From Pomphorhynchus laevis (taxonomy: Eukaryota > Acanthocephala > Palaeacanthocephala > Echinorhynchida > Pomphorhynchidae), in assembly GCA_012934845.2 (NCBI GenBank), contig WNNJ02002425.1:1-64000 (forward strand): a stretch of 64,000 nt of DNA. The letters are read 5' to 3'. The translations under genes were made by a program, and so were the position numbers. Shown here piece by piece: positions 21,202 through 31,811 of the stretch. The notes under the pieces are model-generated. The model ran no database searches, was not told the origin of the DNA, and was given only the letters and a program-made list of their open reading frames with translations. The first letter of the stretch is position 1. Every line of letters starts with the position of its first letter.

Positions 21202-21756
21202 ATGCAGAGTACTCGAGAGCCTTTTTCACTGAATATTCTTCAGTGGAATTCGGGAGGAGCTTCTGCCCTTAGACTTATATCTGGTAGTGATGCGGATGTT
21301 ATAGTCCTTCAGGAGACGCGGTCTATACGGATCCCCCAGGACATTACTCGATTTATCTCTAAGCACATTTGTTCCCACTATACTCCATGCCTAACCCGTC
21401 TTCACTCATCTTCATCTCAAGGACTCTTGACCTTAGTTAAATGCTCTTTAAGATCCTCCCTCCTTTTAAATTATTCTTGTCCAGCCCTTTCTTGTTTAGT
21501 AGTTTCACTCAGTAAGAACGGTAGACACCTCAGTCTAGCCAATGTCAACATCCGTCCAGGAGATATTCACAAGAACCGTGACCTCCTGGATAGAATTATC
21601 GACAGCGGTTACGACATGGTACTAGGTGACTTCAACGACAGAACTGGTCGTTGGATTAATGCAGTACTCCGCAGAGCCAGGAACGGTTATCTTATTCATA
21701 AACCACCGTCACCCACCATTTATTGCACATCAACGAATGCACTCCTCGTTTGCTAA
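21202..21756 (+). CDS. LINE ORF2, endonuclease domain
   Basis: First 184 residues of ORF2: NILQWNSGG, VIVLQETRS, GLLTLVKCSLR, LANVNIRPGD and VLGDFNDRTGRW are the conserved blocks of the APE-type endonuclease, with the catalytic Asn, Glu and D-x-N residues visible. It is cut by a stop before the final SDH motif. The gap between ORF1 and ORF2 is 150 bases. Confidence 0.75.
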   Translation: MQSTREPFSLNILQWNSGGASALRLISGSDADVIVLQETRSIRIPQDITRFISKHICSHYTPCLTRLHSSSSQGLLTLVKCSLRSSLLLNYSCPALSCLVVSLSKNGRHLSLANVNIRPGDIHKNRDLLDRIIDSGYDMVLGDFNDRTGRWINAVLRRARNGYLIHKPPSPTIYCTSTNALLVC

Positions 21757-23618
21757 AACCCTCCTCTACGGAGCAGTCGTGGCAACATCTGTCCACCTTT
21801 CATGATCTAATTCGCTGGCGGATAGAAGAGGATACGCTGCTTCGAAGGAGATTCCACTTTGACCCTATCAGAGTGTCTTTCTTTCACGCTTCTCCCAAAT
21901 TGGTAATGAGAGTTTAACCAAATTTAATTCCTACCTCTACTCGCAAGCCACCGCATTCCTTTCTACAACCTATAAAGGTCGTATTTTCAGACACACTCCG
22001 ACAAAACTAAAGACCTTATCATATTTGCTCTGTCTCCCCAATCTCTCTGCTTCTGCCAGGCAAGTTCTCTCGAAAGAATATTGGAGCACTAGATGTAGGT
22101 TCCAACTGGTTAGAGATAAGGTTAGCATTGCTTCCCTTAATCCATCCCAGTCTTCCTTTTGGAAGATATTCAAGAAGGAGAAGTTTGTTTGTTGGAAGGA
22201 TAGGGCTTTGGGCTGGATCGGTAGTATAGGCCTTGATCAAGTTTTGGAGGAGTCACTAGCCCTACACAATTATGAAGCCACGCAATCTCCGCAACCAATC
22301 CCGTCATGGGGAGACTTCGGGAGTAGAGACTTATCTGTCACAGATATTCTCAACGCCTGGTGCACTCTTCCGGGTACCTCCAAATTCGTCGCTCCACTCT
22401 ATTCTCGTGTCTGTCAGCTATTGACAGCCGATCAAAGAAGGGAGGTGGCCGTCACAATGCTATTAGCCACCCCATCCGATGTGGCCGGCATCAACATTAG
22501 CAAGAGAATTTTTATTCCGATAAAGTATCCGGTCTCTTGTCCTAAAGACCTGCGGCCCATTTCGATTCAAAATTCCCTCGTCGCGATCTACGAAAAAGCG
22601 CTTGCGCGTAGAATCTGCGTTCATCAAAGTAGGCGTAATTTAATCACACCCGGTTTTCATGGGTTTGTCAAAGGTCGCTCGGTTCATTCAGCAGTTGGTG
22701 AAGTGCATCGGTTTTGTCAGGAGAACAGTCATCAGCTAGCTGTGGCTGTTTTCTTTGATTTTTCCGCTGCATTTGACCGCATTTCCATTTGTTATCTCTT
22801 CTCTCAGGTCCCTCGGGTTGCCTGCGAGAATTATTAACAGGGTGGAGATACTGCTGTACGCCAAGCGATTCTTTTATGAAGACGACCATTATGTGGGTCA
22901 GTTCTACCCTATTACAGGTGTGCCTCAAGGCTCCCCTTTCTCTACTATCTTATTTCTTGCTGCATCCATTGAACTCTTTAAAATATTAAAACGCGAACAA
23001 CGTCTAGTGGTATACGCTGATGATACCACAGCCCTGTTTTCTGGACGCAGGTGCAAAGACATAGTCTCGGACATCAGCCGTTTCTTTTTAAGATTATAAG
23101 AGCAGTTACCCAAGTTTAATCTTATTTTAAACTCCGCCAAATCGCAGGTGGTGGTCTTTCATGGCGTCAATGCAACAAAGAAAAAGCTTAAGAGATTATC
23201 ACTCTCTGCCATCACCTCCATTTTGATAAATCAACCCCTCCCTGTCTTCACGAGTCAAGTAATATACCAGGGGTTCACCATTACGGTGAACTGGTCGGCG
23301 AAAGCCTACCTGGATAGACTTAAACGTATCCTGAAGAGAGCTAGGTGGGCCCTGAAACGGGCCCAGCAACTGTCATCAATATGGAGAACCCAGGTGCGCC
23401 TCTGGGGCACATGGTCTATATCGGGAGAAGTCTTCTTTTCTAGAGGACGTCCCCCAGAGCAAAGGCTAAGGTTTCTCAAGCTGCTCATCTCGCGTTTACC
23501 CAGCATAGTCCGCTCCGATTGGACTCTTCGGGGGGTGAATGACCCCGGGTGGTTCAGTCGAAGGGCGGCGTGTTGGATTGGCTGTGGGGCTCAGATCCCG
23601 CCGGACCTGAGGTCATGA
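21757..23618 (+). pseudogene. LINE ORF2, reverse transcriptase and C-terminus
   Basis: The 22,025-22,837 frame holds RISICVHQ-type linker, PVSCPKDLRPISIQNSLVAI, GFHGFVKGRSVHSAV and VAVFFDFSAAFDRI (motif A). 22,755-23,099 continues with GVPQGSPFSTILFLAASIEL (motif B) and VVYADDTTALFSG (intact catalytic YADD). The 23,148-23,618 frame is the C-terminal region, ending PDLRS. No RNase H is visible. About four frame breaks, otherwise the order is complete. Confidence 0.75.
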
Positions 23619-23826
23619 TGAATGAAGACGACGAAGACCGATCTTTTTTAGAAACTTATTCTTTATTGTCTCGCTTTTTGAGATAGTTAGTTATCTTTTT
23701 TTCTTATCGGTTATATTGTTGTTAATAAAATCCTTAATATTATTATATATTAATGTGTATTATTATATACTTAATATAATGTGTATTATTATATATATTA
23801 TTATATACTTGATATTATTATATATT
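23619..23826 (+). other. LINE 3' end with AATAAA and AT-rich tail
   Basis: Short 3' untranslated part, AATAAA at about 23,725, then a tail of TATTA/ATTATATA units up to the Naiad insertion near 23,827. Confidence 0.5.
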
Positions 23827-24440
23827 AATCTAGAATTAATTGAAAATTGTGAATTAAGAAAGCTGCTATCAAAAGGGTATAAATATAGATTAAATAACAA
23901 CAACGACAAAAATAAAATTTACAGTTCGTTATATAATAACTTAAATGATTACTTTAGTAAGCTCATTAATAGTGAAAGCTCGAATATATCTAAGATAAAA
24001 ATTAGGAAATATTATATATTTGATAAAATTAAAAATAAAATGAAAATAACAAACAATTATAAAAGGAAAGATAAAATTAATAAAGATATGTATACAGAAC
24101 TTACTAAATTAAATGATAAATTAAAAGATATAATAACAACTATTGATAAAGCTAGTAATCACTTTGTCTTCATATGCAAAAAGCTTTATTATGATATACT
24201 AATGAAAGAGTATAATTCTAATCATTTAAATGTAAATCCAACATATGATCGTAGTGAGTTAAGTTTAGAAACAATTATTACAAGTCACTGTTCTATAATT
24301 GGTAAAAGGGTATAAAGGTTGAATCAGATAATAAAACTATACCTATATTATATTGGAATCCAAAATTACATAAACATCCAATAAAACCTAGGTTCATATG
24401 TAGTGCGTTTAAATGTACATTAAAACCACTTTCTGTCTAT

Positions 24441-25442
24441 ATGAATAAAATACTTAAAGTAATTAAAGCACATTTTAAAAAATATTGCAAGGTAATCGAA
24501 ATTAATACTGGTATAAAACACTATTTCAGTATTAATTCTACAAAAGAATTTTTAGAACAGACAAAAGGAATAAATTTTCAAAATAAAAATACATACGATT
24601 TTAGTACGCTTTATACAAATCTAGATTTAGTAGATATTAAAGAAGCGTTAGTAAAATTAATTAACCTTATATTCGGAAAAAGATATACATATATATGTTA
24701 TAATAATTATAACGCCTATCTAACAAAAATTAAACCATCAAATAAATATAAATATATGGATAAAATTGAATTAATAGAATCCTTAAATATTTTGATAAAT
24801 CAAAATTATTTAAAAGTAGGGACATCTATATTTAGACAAGTAAAAGGTGTTCCAATGGGTGGTAATAGTAGCCCAATTATAGCTGACTTGTTTTTAAGCT
24901 TTATAGAATATGAATTTGTTCATAACTGTGTAAAAACTAAATCTAAACAATATAAATATATGAAATATATGTTTCGATACATTGATGATATATGTGTATT
25001 TAATTCTAATAATTTTTATTCAATTAGTGAGCACATTTATCCAGAAAGCCTTATTCTTAACAAAACCAATATTAATGATAAAGAAGGTGTATATCTAGAT
25101 ATGAACATTAAATTAACATTAACTAAAACTACTATTAATTTATATCGTAAAGATGACATATTTAAATTTACAAGAAACATATTTTTGCATGAGCATTCAT
25201 GCATACCATATAATATAAAATATAATACATTAAATAATGAAATTTTAAGAATTGCAACAATATGTAATGATATTGGCTTTCTTCAAAATCATTTAAATAA
25301 TTTAATAGATACATATTTTAAACTAGGTTACTATAAAAATAACATCAAGCAGAAAATAGTAAAATATATAAATCAACACAATAATATAAAGAATAAATTT
25401 AAACTCTTAAGTGGCAAATTTTTATGGATGGATAATAAATAA
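24441..25442 (+). CDS. Naiad-like reverse transcriptase
   Basis: 333 residues. Fingers (MNKILKVIKAHFKKYCKVIE), motif A as YDFSTLYTNL (about residue 53-62), motif B RQVKGVPMGGNSSPIIADLF (about 133-152), and motif C MFRYIDDICVFN with both catalytic Asp (about 178-189). YLDMNIKLT, NIFLHEHSCIPYN and a C-terminal KFLWMDNK follow. It copies element RNA at a nicked target. Motif order and spelling match the Naiad branch of Penelope-like elements, not the canonical branch with TAMG. The ATG is internal, since upstream homology continues in another frame. The catalytic centre is intact, but the element lacks its endonuclease. Confidence 0.85.
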   Translation: MNKILKVIKAHFKKYCKVIEINTGIKHYFSINSTKEFLEQTKGINFQNKNTYDFSTLYTNLDLVDIKEALVKLINLIFGKRYTYICYNNYNAYLTKIKPSNKYKYMDKIELIESLNILINQNYLKVGTSIFRQVKGVPMGGNSSPIIADLFLSFIEYEFVHNCVKTKSKQYKYMKYMFRYIDDICVFNSNNFYSISEHIYPESLILNKTNINDKEGVYLDMNIKLTLTKTTINLYRKDDIFKFTRNIFLHEHSCIPYNIKYNTLNNEILRIATICNDIGFLQNHLNNLIDTYFKLGYYKNNIKQKIVKYINQHNNIKNKFKLLSGKFLWMDNK

Positions 25443-25475
25443 TATACTTTGCATTAGAATAAGATACTAGATAGT

Positions 25476-25590
25476 TATTTCAGAGGAAATACATCATTAG
25501 CATGTATTTGGCCCCGCTGCTATGTTTGGATAGAGGAGTTAGGGGCCGAAACCTGATAGCATAGCAGTTCCTCCTGATGACCTCTAATTC
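25476..25590 (+). ncRNA. Conserved structured 3' region of the Naiad-like family
   Basis: Between the stop codon and the 3' tail is a GC-richer block present in every copy with a 3' end. Pairings visible: AGAGG with CCTCT closing the block, hairpin AAATACAT/ATGTATTT, GGCCCC with GGGGCC, CTGCTATG with CATAGCAG, and AGGAG with CTCCT. The last three interleave, so the region can form a pseudoknot. GGGGCC is followed by GAAAC, and CTGATGA sits near the end, resembling hammerhead boxes in the wrong order. It is probably an RNA signal for the element's own RT or a decayed ribozyme. Confidence 0.55.
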
Positions 25591-25844
25591 TTATTCTGAT
25601 ACAACGTCTGTTTTTTATTAGTCAATTTATAAAAATGACGTTTATTTTAAATTTTATTTTTTATTTTTTATTTTTATTTTTATTTTTTTTTAACTTTATT
25701 TAAATTATAGAAAATCTAAAAACAATTATTAATTTTATTATTTAATTATTAAATTTTGATTTAGCATTATTATTTTTTGTTTATTTTATAATTATATAAC
25801 AATAAGTAGACTCAGTTAGCTGATTTAATTGGTAGTACACAAAT

Positions 25845-26880
25845 TTGTTTGAAGTATAGAAGAATTAACCCGCTTAACTAACACATCGAGAAAAGGTATA
25901 CCCACATTAGATTCAGAAGAAACGCACCAATGAATTCGAGAATCCTTAGAATTTAGCGTATGGGTAAGGAAATCCTATGTAACGCAATTCTGAGCAATTA
26001 AAAAAACATCGTTAACATAACGAAACCACTTTACAAATCCATCAATACTATTGACAAAAGAATATTCCCAATTCTTCGTGTATAACTCGGGCAATACAGG
26101 AGCAAGAGGGTTGCCCATTGTCAATCCATCGATATGATCCCACATTACAGATTAAAACATAAAATTACAACGACTGGTACACATTGTGAGAAGAGAATGC
26201 CAATCTTCATGATAAAGAAGAATATCACAAGGTGGTTTAAGAGGTAATATATCAGCTGCAATGTTTATAGCATCAGAGAGCGGAACGTTAGTGTAGAGGG
26301 AGGTGATGTCAGCTGTAAACAGTGAATGTTCTAGAGCGTTATGTCCACGGATTAACCGAGAAAAATGAGGTCCATCTTTAATGTATGAGGAATGACTATC
26401 AGATATATGAAATCGTAAAGTGGTAGCAATAAACTTTGAAATTTTTTAAGAAAAAGTAGAATATGAAGCAACAATTGGTCGTGCACTGTGTTAAACTTTG
26501 TGAGTTTTCTGCAACAAGTATAAAAATCTTGGTTTAGCATTTTTTGAAAGATAAGATTTAAGAAACTTATTAGAATTTTTTCCTTTAGAAAGCAACTGCC
26601 ATAGGAATCTATTAAACTCACTTTGTCGAGTAGCTGTAGGATTATTTAATCGAACAAATTTATGGCAATTTAGTAATTAAAGACCCATTCGCGTAAATTC
26701 TTCCTCATACAAAACAACAAACTTTTTATGTTTATCAGCCTTGGATACGACCAAACCTTCTTCATCAAATTCTTTTTTAACACTAATGATGGTTTTGTTC
26801 AAAACATTGGGAACATCAGCATATTTACTCATTAATTTAAAGTTTAAAATTTACTCATTAATCTAATGCTTTCTTGATTA
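25845..26880 (-). pseudogene. Penelope-like RT fragment
   Basis: Minus strand, stops scattered: EEGLVVSKADKHKKFVVLYE, PRFLYLLQKTHKV, RPIVASYSTFS, SYIKDGPHFSRLIRG, FTADITSLYTNVPLSDAIN (motif A), DHIDGLTMGNPLAPVLPELY (motif B) and KWFRYVNDVFLIA. The catalytic pair reads Asn-Asp here instead of Asp-Asp. It ends near GIPFLDVLV. It is related to the plus-strand RT at 30.5-31.5 kb. Its end abuts the Naiad copy at 25,838. Confidence 0.8.
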
Positions 26881-27180
26881 CAAACATCTTACAAGCTTAA
26901 ACACACAATCTTAAATAAATACAATTAATATCCACACTAATTACAATCTAAAATACATACAGTATTACAAATTGGACAATCAAGCGACAGATTACCAAGA
27001 CGTCGATCGGCATACATCTATCTTAATAGTTCACAAACAAGTTCACAAATAGTTCACAAACAAGAAATAGTCAAGACAGTCAAATTCGTCACAGCAAATC
27101 TACAATCAACCGGCAGCTCGCTCACGCTTGCCGACTCTACGACGATTAGCAATTACAAACTTACTTACAATATTACCAAA
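26881..27180. other. Spacer, probable LINE 5' untranslated DNA
   Basis: No ORF. It contains the phrase TAGTTCACAAACAAG twice (about 27,029-27,065) and CA-rich text similar in style to 42,420-42,590, which also precedes an RLE LINE. Confidence 0.35.
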
Positions 27181-29423
27181 CACAATAGCTGACGATGGGC
27201 AAGATCAAACGGGGGTATAAGACGTTGGCGAAACTCTACGCCGTCTCTGCTCGAAATGCATATGTCTCCAACTCCGCAAACGTTTCGCTGGTCTCCTACA
27301 ACCAACACAACTAGGGGTAGCAATCCCAAACGCAGTGGAAAGGATCGTTCACAATGTCCGACGAATCCACGAACTTCACGCCTACGACAACAACAGGGCC
27401 TGGGCAAAGATCGATCTTTCAAACGCCTTCAATTCATTGTCCAGAGCGCACTTACGAGCAGCGGTCCGAGACAGCGTCACGGAGCTCAAGCCATGGTTTA
27501 ACTTTTCATACAAGTGCAAGGCACCCCTTTCGTTTCGGCCAGCAGGACCCTCTCAATTCATGTAAATGAGTCCAGCAGGGTGACCCGTTGGGCCCGTTCC
27601 TCTTCTCGTTGGTCATTAAGAAAACGATTGAACACGGTTATCATATCGCTGAAATAAACCTCAACATGTGGTACCTGGACGATGGCATAGTTGGCGGGAC
27701 GCCTTCGGCAATAGCATCCGCACTCGACTGGCTAGACACGAGTTTCAAGGCGATTGAATTGCAGCTAAACTGGCGAAAGACAGAGGTCATCGGCACGCTT
27801 GAAGCCATAAGCTCTTGCTTGGCCCTACTATCTGAGGTGGTTTCGGAGAACACCTCTGGAAACATGCACCTGTTAGGCATACACATCGGTGACGAGTCCT
27901 TCATAGAAACCCACCTGACAAACGAGATTCTGCCATCGCTAATCCAGACAAATGATGCAGTAGCCAAGCTGCCAGACCCCCAAGTCGGATACCTCCTACT
28001 CAAACACTGCACTTCCTCGTCCAGGATAAACCACCTTCTCCGTTCAGTTGATCCAAGGATTACAAAAACGTTTTGTCAGTCATTCGACAGACAAATCGTC
28101 AGCGCCTTTTAGAAAATATGCGCGTGTCAACTACACGAAGCAGCGAAATCACAGATGACACTCCCAATCCGTCTGGGTGGATTTGGCCTAAGATGCAATG
28201 CGGCGCATGTCCATAGAGCATTTATACATAGCGTGACGCAGGTCGGAGAAGAATACAGTCTTGATCCTACACTTTTTCCCGGCTATTCAGAGGCATTAGC
28301 CACCCTTAGAACCACAGTGGGGTCTCACTTCATACCGTCTACGGAGGGCGGTCAATCATCAACCTCACGCCTGATTGAAAATCTCGCCTCGACACAGCTG
28401 ATACAATCATCTAGCGAAATGGATCGTGCTTGACTACATGCAGTGTCGTGTCCTAAAGCTGGGGCTTGGCTTAATGCTATACCAAATGCGGCATCTGGAA
28501 CTGAATTAACACCCCCCTACAGTTCTGTATTCTAGTCCGCATGTGGCTTGAGATTCCTTTACACGAAAAGAATTATAGATGCGGCCGCTGTATGCGCATA
28601 GCTGATAAGTAAGGCATACACTCGCTAACATGCCAATACGGGGGTTACCAAGGACTGCGGCATAATGATATTCGTGACGTGGTTTTCGCAGCCGCACAAT
28701 CACCCCGGATGGATGTAGCTCTTAAAGTGCGAGGTATTATCCCGGACCTACGTAAACGGCCGGCAGACATCCTATTTTATGGGGACCCTCCCTATCAATC
28801 GACTTTGCAGTCACTCACGTCAACAGACGGTATACCGTCGCTCAGCTGCTAACGGACAGCTCGCCGCCGCTACATCGTACGCGGCTAATGTTAAAGACCG
28901 AAAGTACAAGAGCAGGGTCGAAGCAGCGGGGTATATATTCTCAGCCGCTGTAGTGGAGTCGTTTGGGGGATGGAATGAAGAGGGAAACAGGGTCATCAAA
29001 CGGGTTGCAAATAACATGAGCCAGACAAGCGGAGTCAGATACGCCGTGACGATCACGCATTTATACCAGCGCATCTCTGTTGCAATAATGAGAGGCAACG
29101 CCAAAGCAATGTTAGCGTCACTTGACCAGATTCTAATATTGACATTTGATGGTGGACACCAGGAAACATGTGAACCCGGGAATCGCTTCTTCGAGCCAAA
29201 CTCTTGTGCTTTGAGCCGAACTCTTGATGTGATGGGACTACCGGTTTGCAAAGATAACAATAAGAACCATGCCCCAATGAATGAGTACGATGAAATAAGC
29301 CCCGTGTCATGCAGGACTGAGATAGTGCACCAAATTCCCAATACACTGCCAATAGTCCATGCCAGCCCGATTCCTAACATACAAATAATTTCCCAGCAAC
29401 CTATCCAAACCATCATAAAATGA
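27181..29423 (+). pseudogene. RLE-A LINE, copy 1
   Basis: LINE with restriction-like endonuclease. RT: DVGETLRRLCSKCICLQL, QLGVAIPNAVERIVHNVRRI, WAKIDLSNAFNSLSRAHLR (motif A), a damaged QQGDP motif near 27,580, VGPFLFSLVIKKTIE, and MWYLDDGIVGGTP (catalytic, 27,666 onward). The 27,588-28,112 frame carries the thumb. 28,610-28,780 reads the knuckle and endonuclease start (GIHSLTCQYGGYQGLRHNDI, RKRPADILFYGDPP). 28,860-29,423 is the end (KDRKYKSRVEAAGYIFSAAV, SFGGWNEEGN, ISVAIMRGNAKAMLASL). About five frame breaks. Its 3' end runs straight into a LIM-domain host sequence. Confidence 0.8.
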
Positions 29424-29875
29424 ACAGCCGCGTACGACAACTGCAAAGATCGATATCGACAATGTTGAGTATTTTCCTGAGCATGAACGAGAGACAATCG
29501 GACCGAAATTTGGTGGAGCAATTGAAAAGTGCTCACGATGTGGAACCACAGTGTATACCGCGGAAATAATTTGTGCGTGCAGTTCGCAATGGCACAAAAA
29601 GTGCTTTAGATGTAAAACTTGCAATACAACGTTGACTTTGGGTACATATAAAGATCAGGATGGAGAAATATACTGCAAAGGTTGCTTCGCCGATGAACTT
29701 ATTCCACACGACAGAAACCGCAAACCGGCCGAGGAGGAAATAAAGCCAAGCAAGCAGCTGTAATTCAGTAGCCACTGCGACTATATTATATCTAATCAAT
29801 TGTTACTTTTTAATTAACTGATTACTTAATTCACTTTTTACTTTGGAAAATAAAAGAAAATTGTCAAAAAAAATT
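29420..29875 (+). pseudogene. LIM-domain protein retrocopy fragment
   Basis: Open frame from 29,419 to the stop at 29,761-29,763. PKFGGAIEKCSRCG, then TAEIICACSSQWHKKCFRCK, TCN, and GTYKDQDGEIYCKGCF form one complete LIM zinc domain (C-x2-C, W-H-x2-C-F-x-C-x2-C, Y-C-x2-C). The closest style is the CRP/muscle-LIM/CRIP group. The tail FADELIPHDRNRK is Lys/Glu-rich and unlike the usual Gly-rich linker. After the stop come an AATAAA at about 29,850 and an A-run at 29,867-29,874, as at the 3' end of a copied mRNA. No splice sites are needed. It starts exactly where the RLE-A LINE ends. Confidence 0.65.
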
Positions 29876-30235
29876 AAGGAAATTGTCTAAATTATAAATA
29901 GTGTTTTCTGAGAAAATTAAAGTCTTTTCTAATTCCGAAGATAATTTGTGTGCATGTAAACGACATGCTGGAGTAAAGTAAGGACCTAATTCAAGTATAT
30001 TTCGTTGTTCAATAGTAAATGATTTATCAATCCAAGTTATAATGTTTAATGGAGCTTTAGTGACTGGCATAAATGAATTTACAAACTTTTGATAATCTAT
30101 TGATTTGTAAGAAATAAAATAATTCTTTTCATTATATAGTTTAAAGAATTTATATAAATGTTTAAAACCAATATTCAATGTATAAAGTTTACATTTGTTA
30201 TTTATAACATTATATTGTTGTATCGAAATACAGTT
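29876..30235 (-). pseudogene. Penelope-like N-terminal/pre-RT fragment
   Basis: The minus frame reads IITWIDKSFTIEQRNILELG, PYFTP, the conserved L-s-x-x-Q-x-x-I-L-x-L-G-x-x-F-x-P block before the Penelope RT, and upstream YKFFKLYNEKNYF. It joins Penelope family 3 pseudo-LTR sequence at about 30,235. Confidence 0.6.
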
Positions 30236-30425
30236 TGAATCGTTTTTATTGGAGCTTTCGACCAAACGGTCCTTGTCAACAGATAAAAAATCAAACAAAA
30301 TTAAAATGACAGTACAGAGATACAAGTTTTATACTAGGAATACCACTGAAAAAGTCCATTTGTTTACGTGATACCGTCCACAATTTCATGCGATACTTGT
30401 AATCGTAGTGACCAGTTGAAGTCAC
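30236..30425 (-). repeat. Penelope family 3, 3' end in inverse orientation
   Basis: Matches 18,180-18,370 in reverse: the last codons of the GIY-YIG protein (HEIVDGIT), GTATTCCTAGTATAAAACTT, and CCAATAAAAACGATTC. A hammerhead-like core (TTGACAA, extra G, GACC/GGTC, GAAAG) lies at 30,255-30,279. It stands back to back with the plus-strand family 3 RT that begins at about 30,430. Confidence 0.75.
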
Positions 30426-30429
30426 AGTT

Positions 30430-31811
30430 TTAAACGGGGGACCTGATCTATTCCTACCCCACACATACATCCCATCGAGATCAGATGTGATTCTAAAATT
30501 ATGCTAAATTACTTACCACCGTCAGACACATTTGCTGTGACCACGAATGATTTCCAATCCCGTTCAAGGCTTAATCGCATCCAAATGAATATGACAGGCG
30601 AAGAACTCAGGGCTCTCAAGAGCTTGAGGAAAGATGAATCGATTATTATCTGCAAGGCTGATAAGGGTCGTTCGTTGGTGGTATTGGACAAAAATGTGTA
30701 CATCGAATCTGGAATTAATCTACTTCAAGGAAACAAGTTTAAATTTCTCAACAAAGATCCAACAATTAATCGCGAAAAACTATTTAATCAGGAGTTAAAA
30801 GAATTACTGACTACAAAGGCAATTGATGAAAGTTGGTACAAAAAAGCTTTTTCCAACAGATCCAGGAGCAGCTTTATGTATCTTCTCCCTAAGATACACA
30901 AGCGTTCTTCAAACGATGCCTATTATCGCTAGCTACGGTTCATTCTGTCATAATCTCGCCAAAATGATCAACAGTTTTATCGTTTCAAACATGCCACGGA
31001 CATCGTCTTTCATAAAGGATGGACCTCACTTTGCCTGTTCCTTAAGCCAGGTGTACAGATCTTCGTACTTTTTTGCAACTACCGATGTGAAGTCCATATT
31101 CACGAACGTTGCGCTGGAGCCTTCCATTCAAATGGCAAGTAGATTCCTCACTGAGCATTGCACAACACCGAAACTCACAATATCCCAATGCCCGAGTCTC
31201 ATACAATGGTGCACCTCCAAAAATTCATTTTGGTTCAATAGAAATATTTATGATCAGATCGATGGTGTAGCCATGGGCTTTCCGTTAAGACCGACACTCG
31301 CAAACATCTATATGAGTTCCTGGGAGGCGAATGTTTACTCTTTCACACCGTCCATAAAATACTGGTGGAGATATGTCGACGATGTCTTTACGGTGCTGAG
31401 TGAGAAACCCTCACTGAATGAATTAGAAAGCTCGCTCAATGAAAAAGACTTTGCAATCTAATGGGATGTATGTTTAGAGAGCAGTACTAGCTCTATTTCC
31501 TTCTTGGACGTCTTGGTCAAGCGACACGATAGCAGCGTCATTACATCAGTGTTTAGGAAACCATGTATTTCTTGGTGCCTGCCACCTTGGCACACACATA
31601 TGTCAGATCGCTACAAAATATCTACTGTGATTTCTTTGTTGACACGACCGGCTCTTATTTGCTCATCTAAATGAACCGCTTTTTACGAACAAATGACCAT
31701 CAAGAAAAAACTAACACAAAGAGGATACCCAAAATGGGCAATCATTATGGCTGAAAAACAGTCAAAAAAACTCCTACGTCGTCGCATGAACTTATCTAAC
31801 CCTAATGAGTT
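30430..31811 (+). pseudogene. Penelope family 3, reverse transcriptase
   Basis: The 30,501-30,932 frame: SIIICKADKGRSLVVLDKNV, KELLTTKAIDESWYKKAF, SFMYLLPKIHKRS. The 30,823-31,461 frame: ASYGSFCHNLAKMINSFIVS, SSFIKDGPHFA, FATTDVKSIFTNVALEPSI (motif A), DQIDGVAMGFPLRPTLANIY (motif B) and WWRYVDDVFTVLSEKP (both catalytic Asp). The thumb continues in broken frames to YPKWAIIMAEKQSKKLLRRR near 31,790. About four breaks. A Naiad copy interrupts the element at 31,812. Its GIY-YIG half resumes at 32,842. Confidence 0.85.

Larger units (their letters stand above)
23827..25838 (+). mobile_element. Naiad-like element, longest plus-strand copy
   Basis: Best preserved copy with RT and 3' end. It begins inside the conserved Leu-rich block before the RT (NLELIENCELRKLLSKGYKY), so the N-terminal GIY-YIG part is missing. 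It continues through the pre-RT domain to the RT ORF at 24,441. A one-base change at about 24,300 (GGTAAAAGGG against GGATAAAAAGGG at 55,390) ends the first frame. The structured 3' region is at 25,476-25,590, and the 3' terminus GTAGACTCAGTTAGCTGATT ends at about 25,834. It is followed by another Penelope on the opposite strand. Confidence 0.9.

Noticed and set aside
25476-25590. HDV-like ribozyme in the Naiad 3' block
   Set aside because: The two interleaved helices resemble P1 and P2 of an HDV fold, but there is no P3 hairpin, no P4 and no proper joining strand with the catalytic C. I keep it only as a structured RNA.
8590-25838. Selenocysteine (in-frame TGA) in the Naiad-like family
   Set aside because: Some Naiad-type elements are known to use TGA codons, so I compared copies. 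The stops here are TAA, TAG and TGA at different places without a conserved Cys/TGA position, and I see no SECIS-like element.
29420-29875. Functional LIM gene
   Set aside because: The frame has no start codon of its own, begins at a LINE border and is followed by AATAAA and an A-run. A truncated retrocopy fits better.
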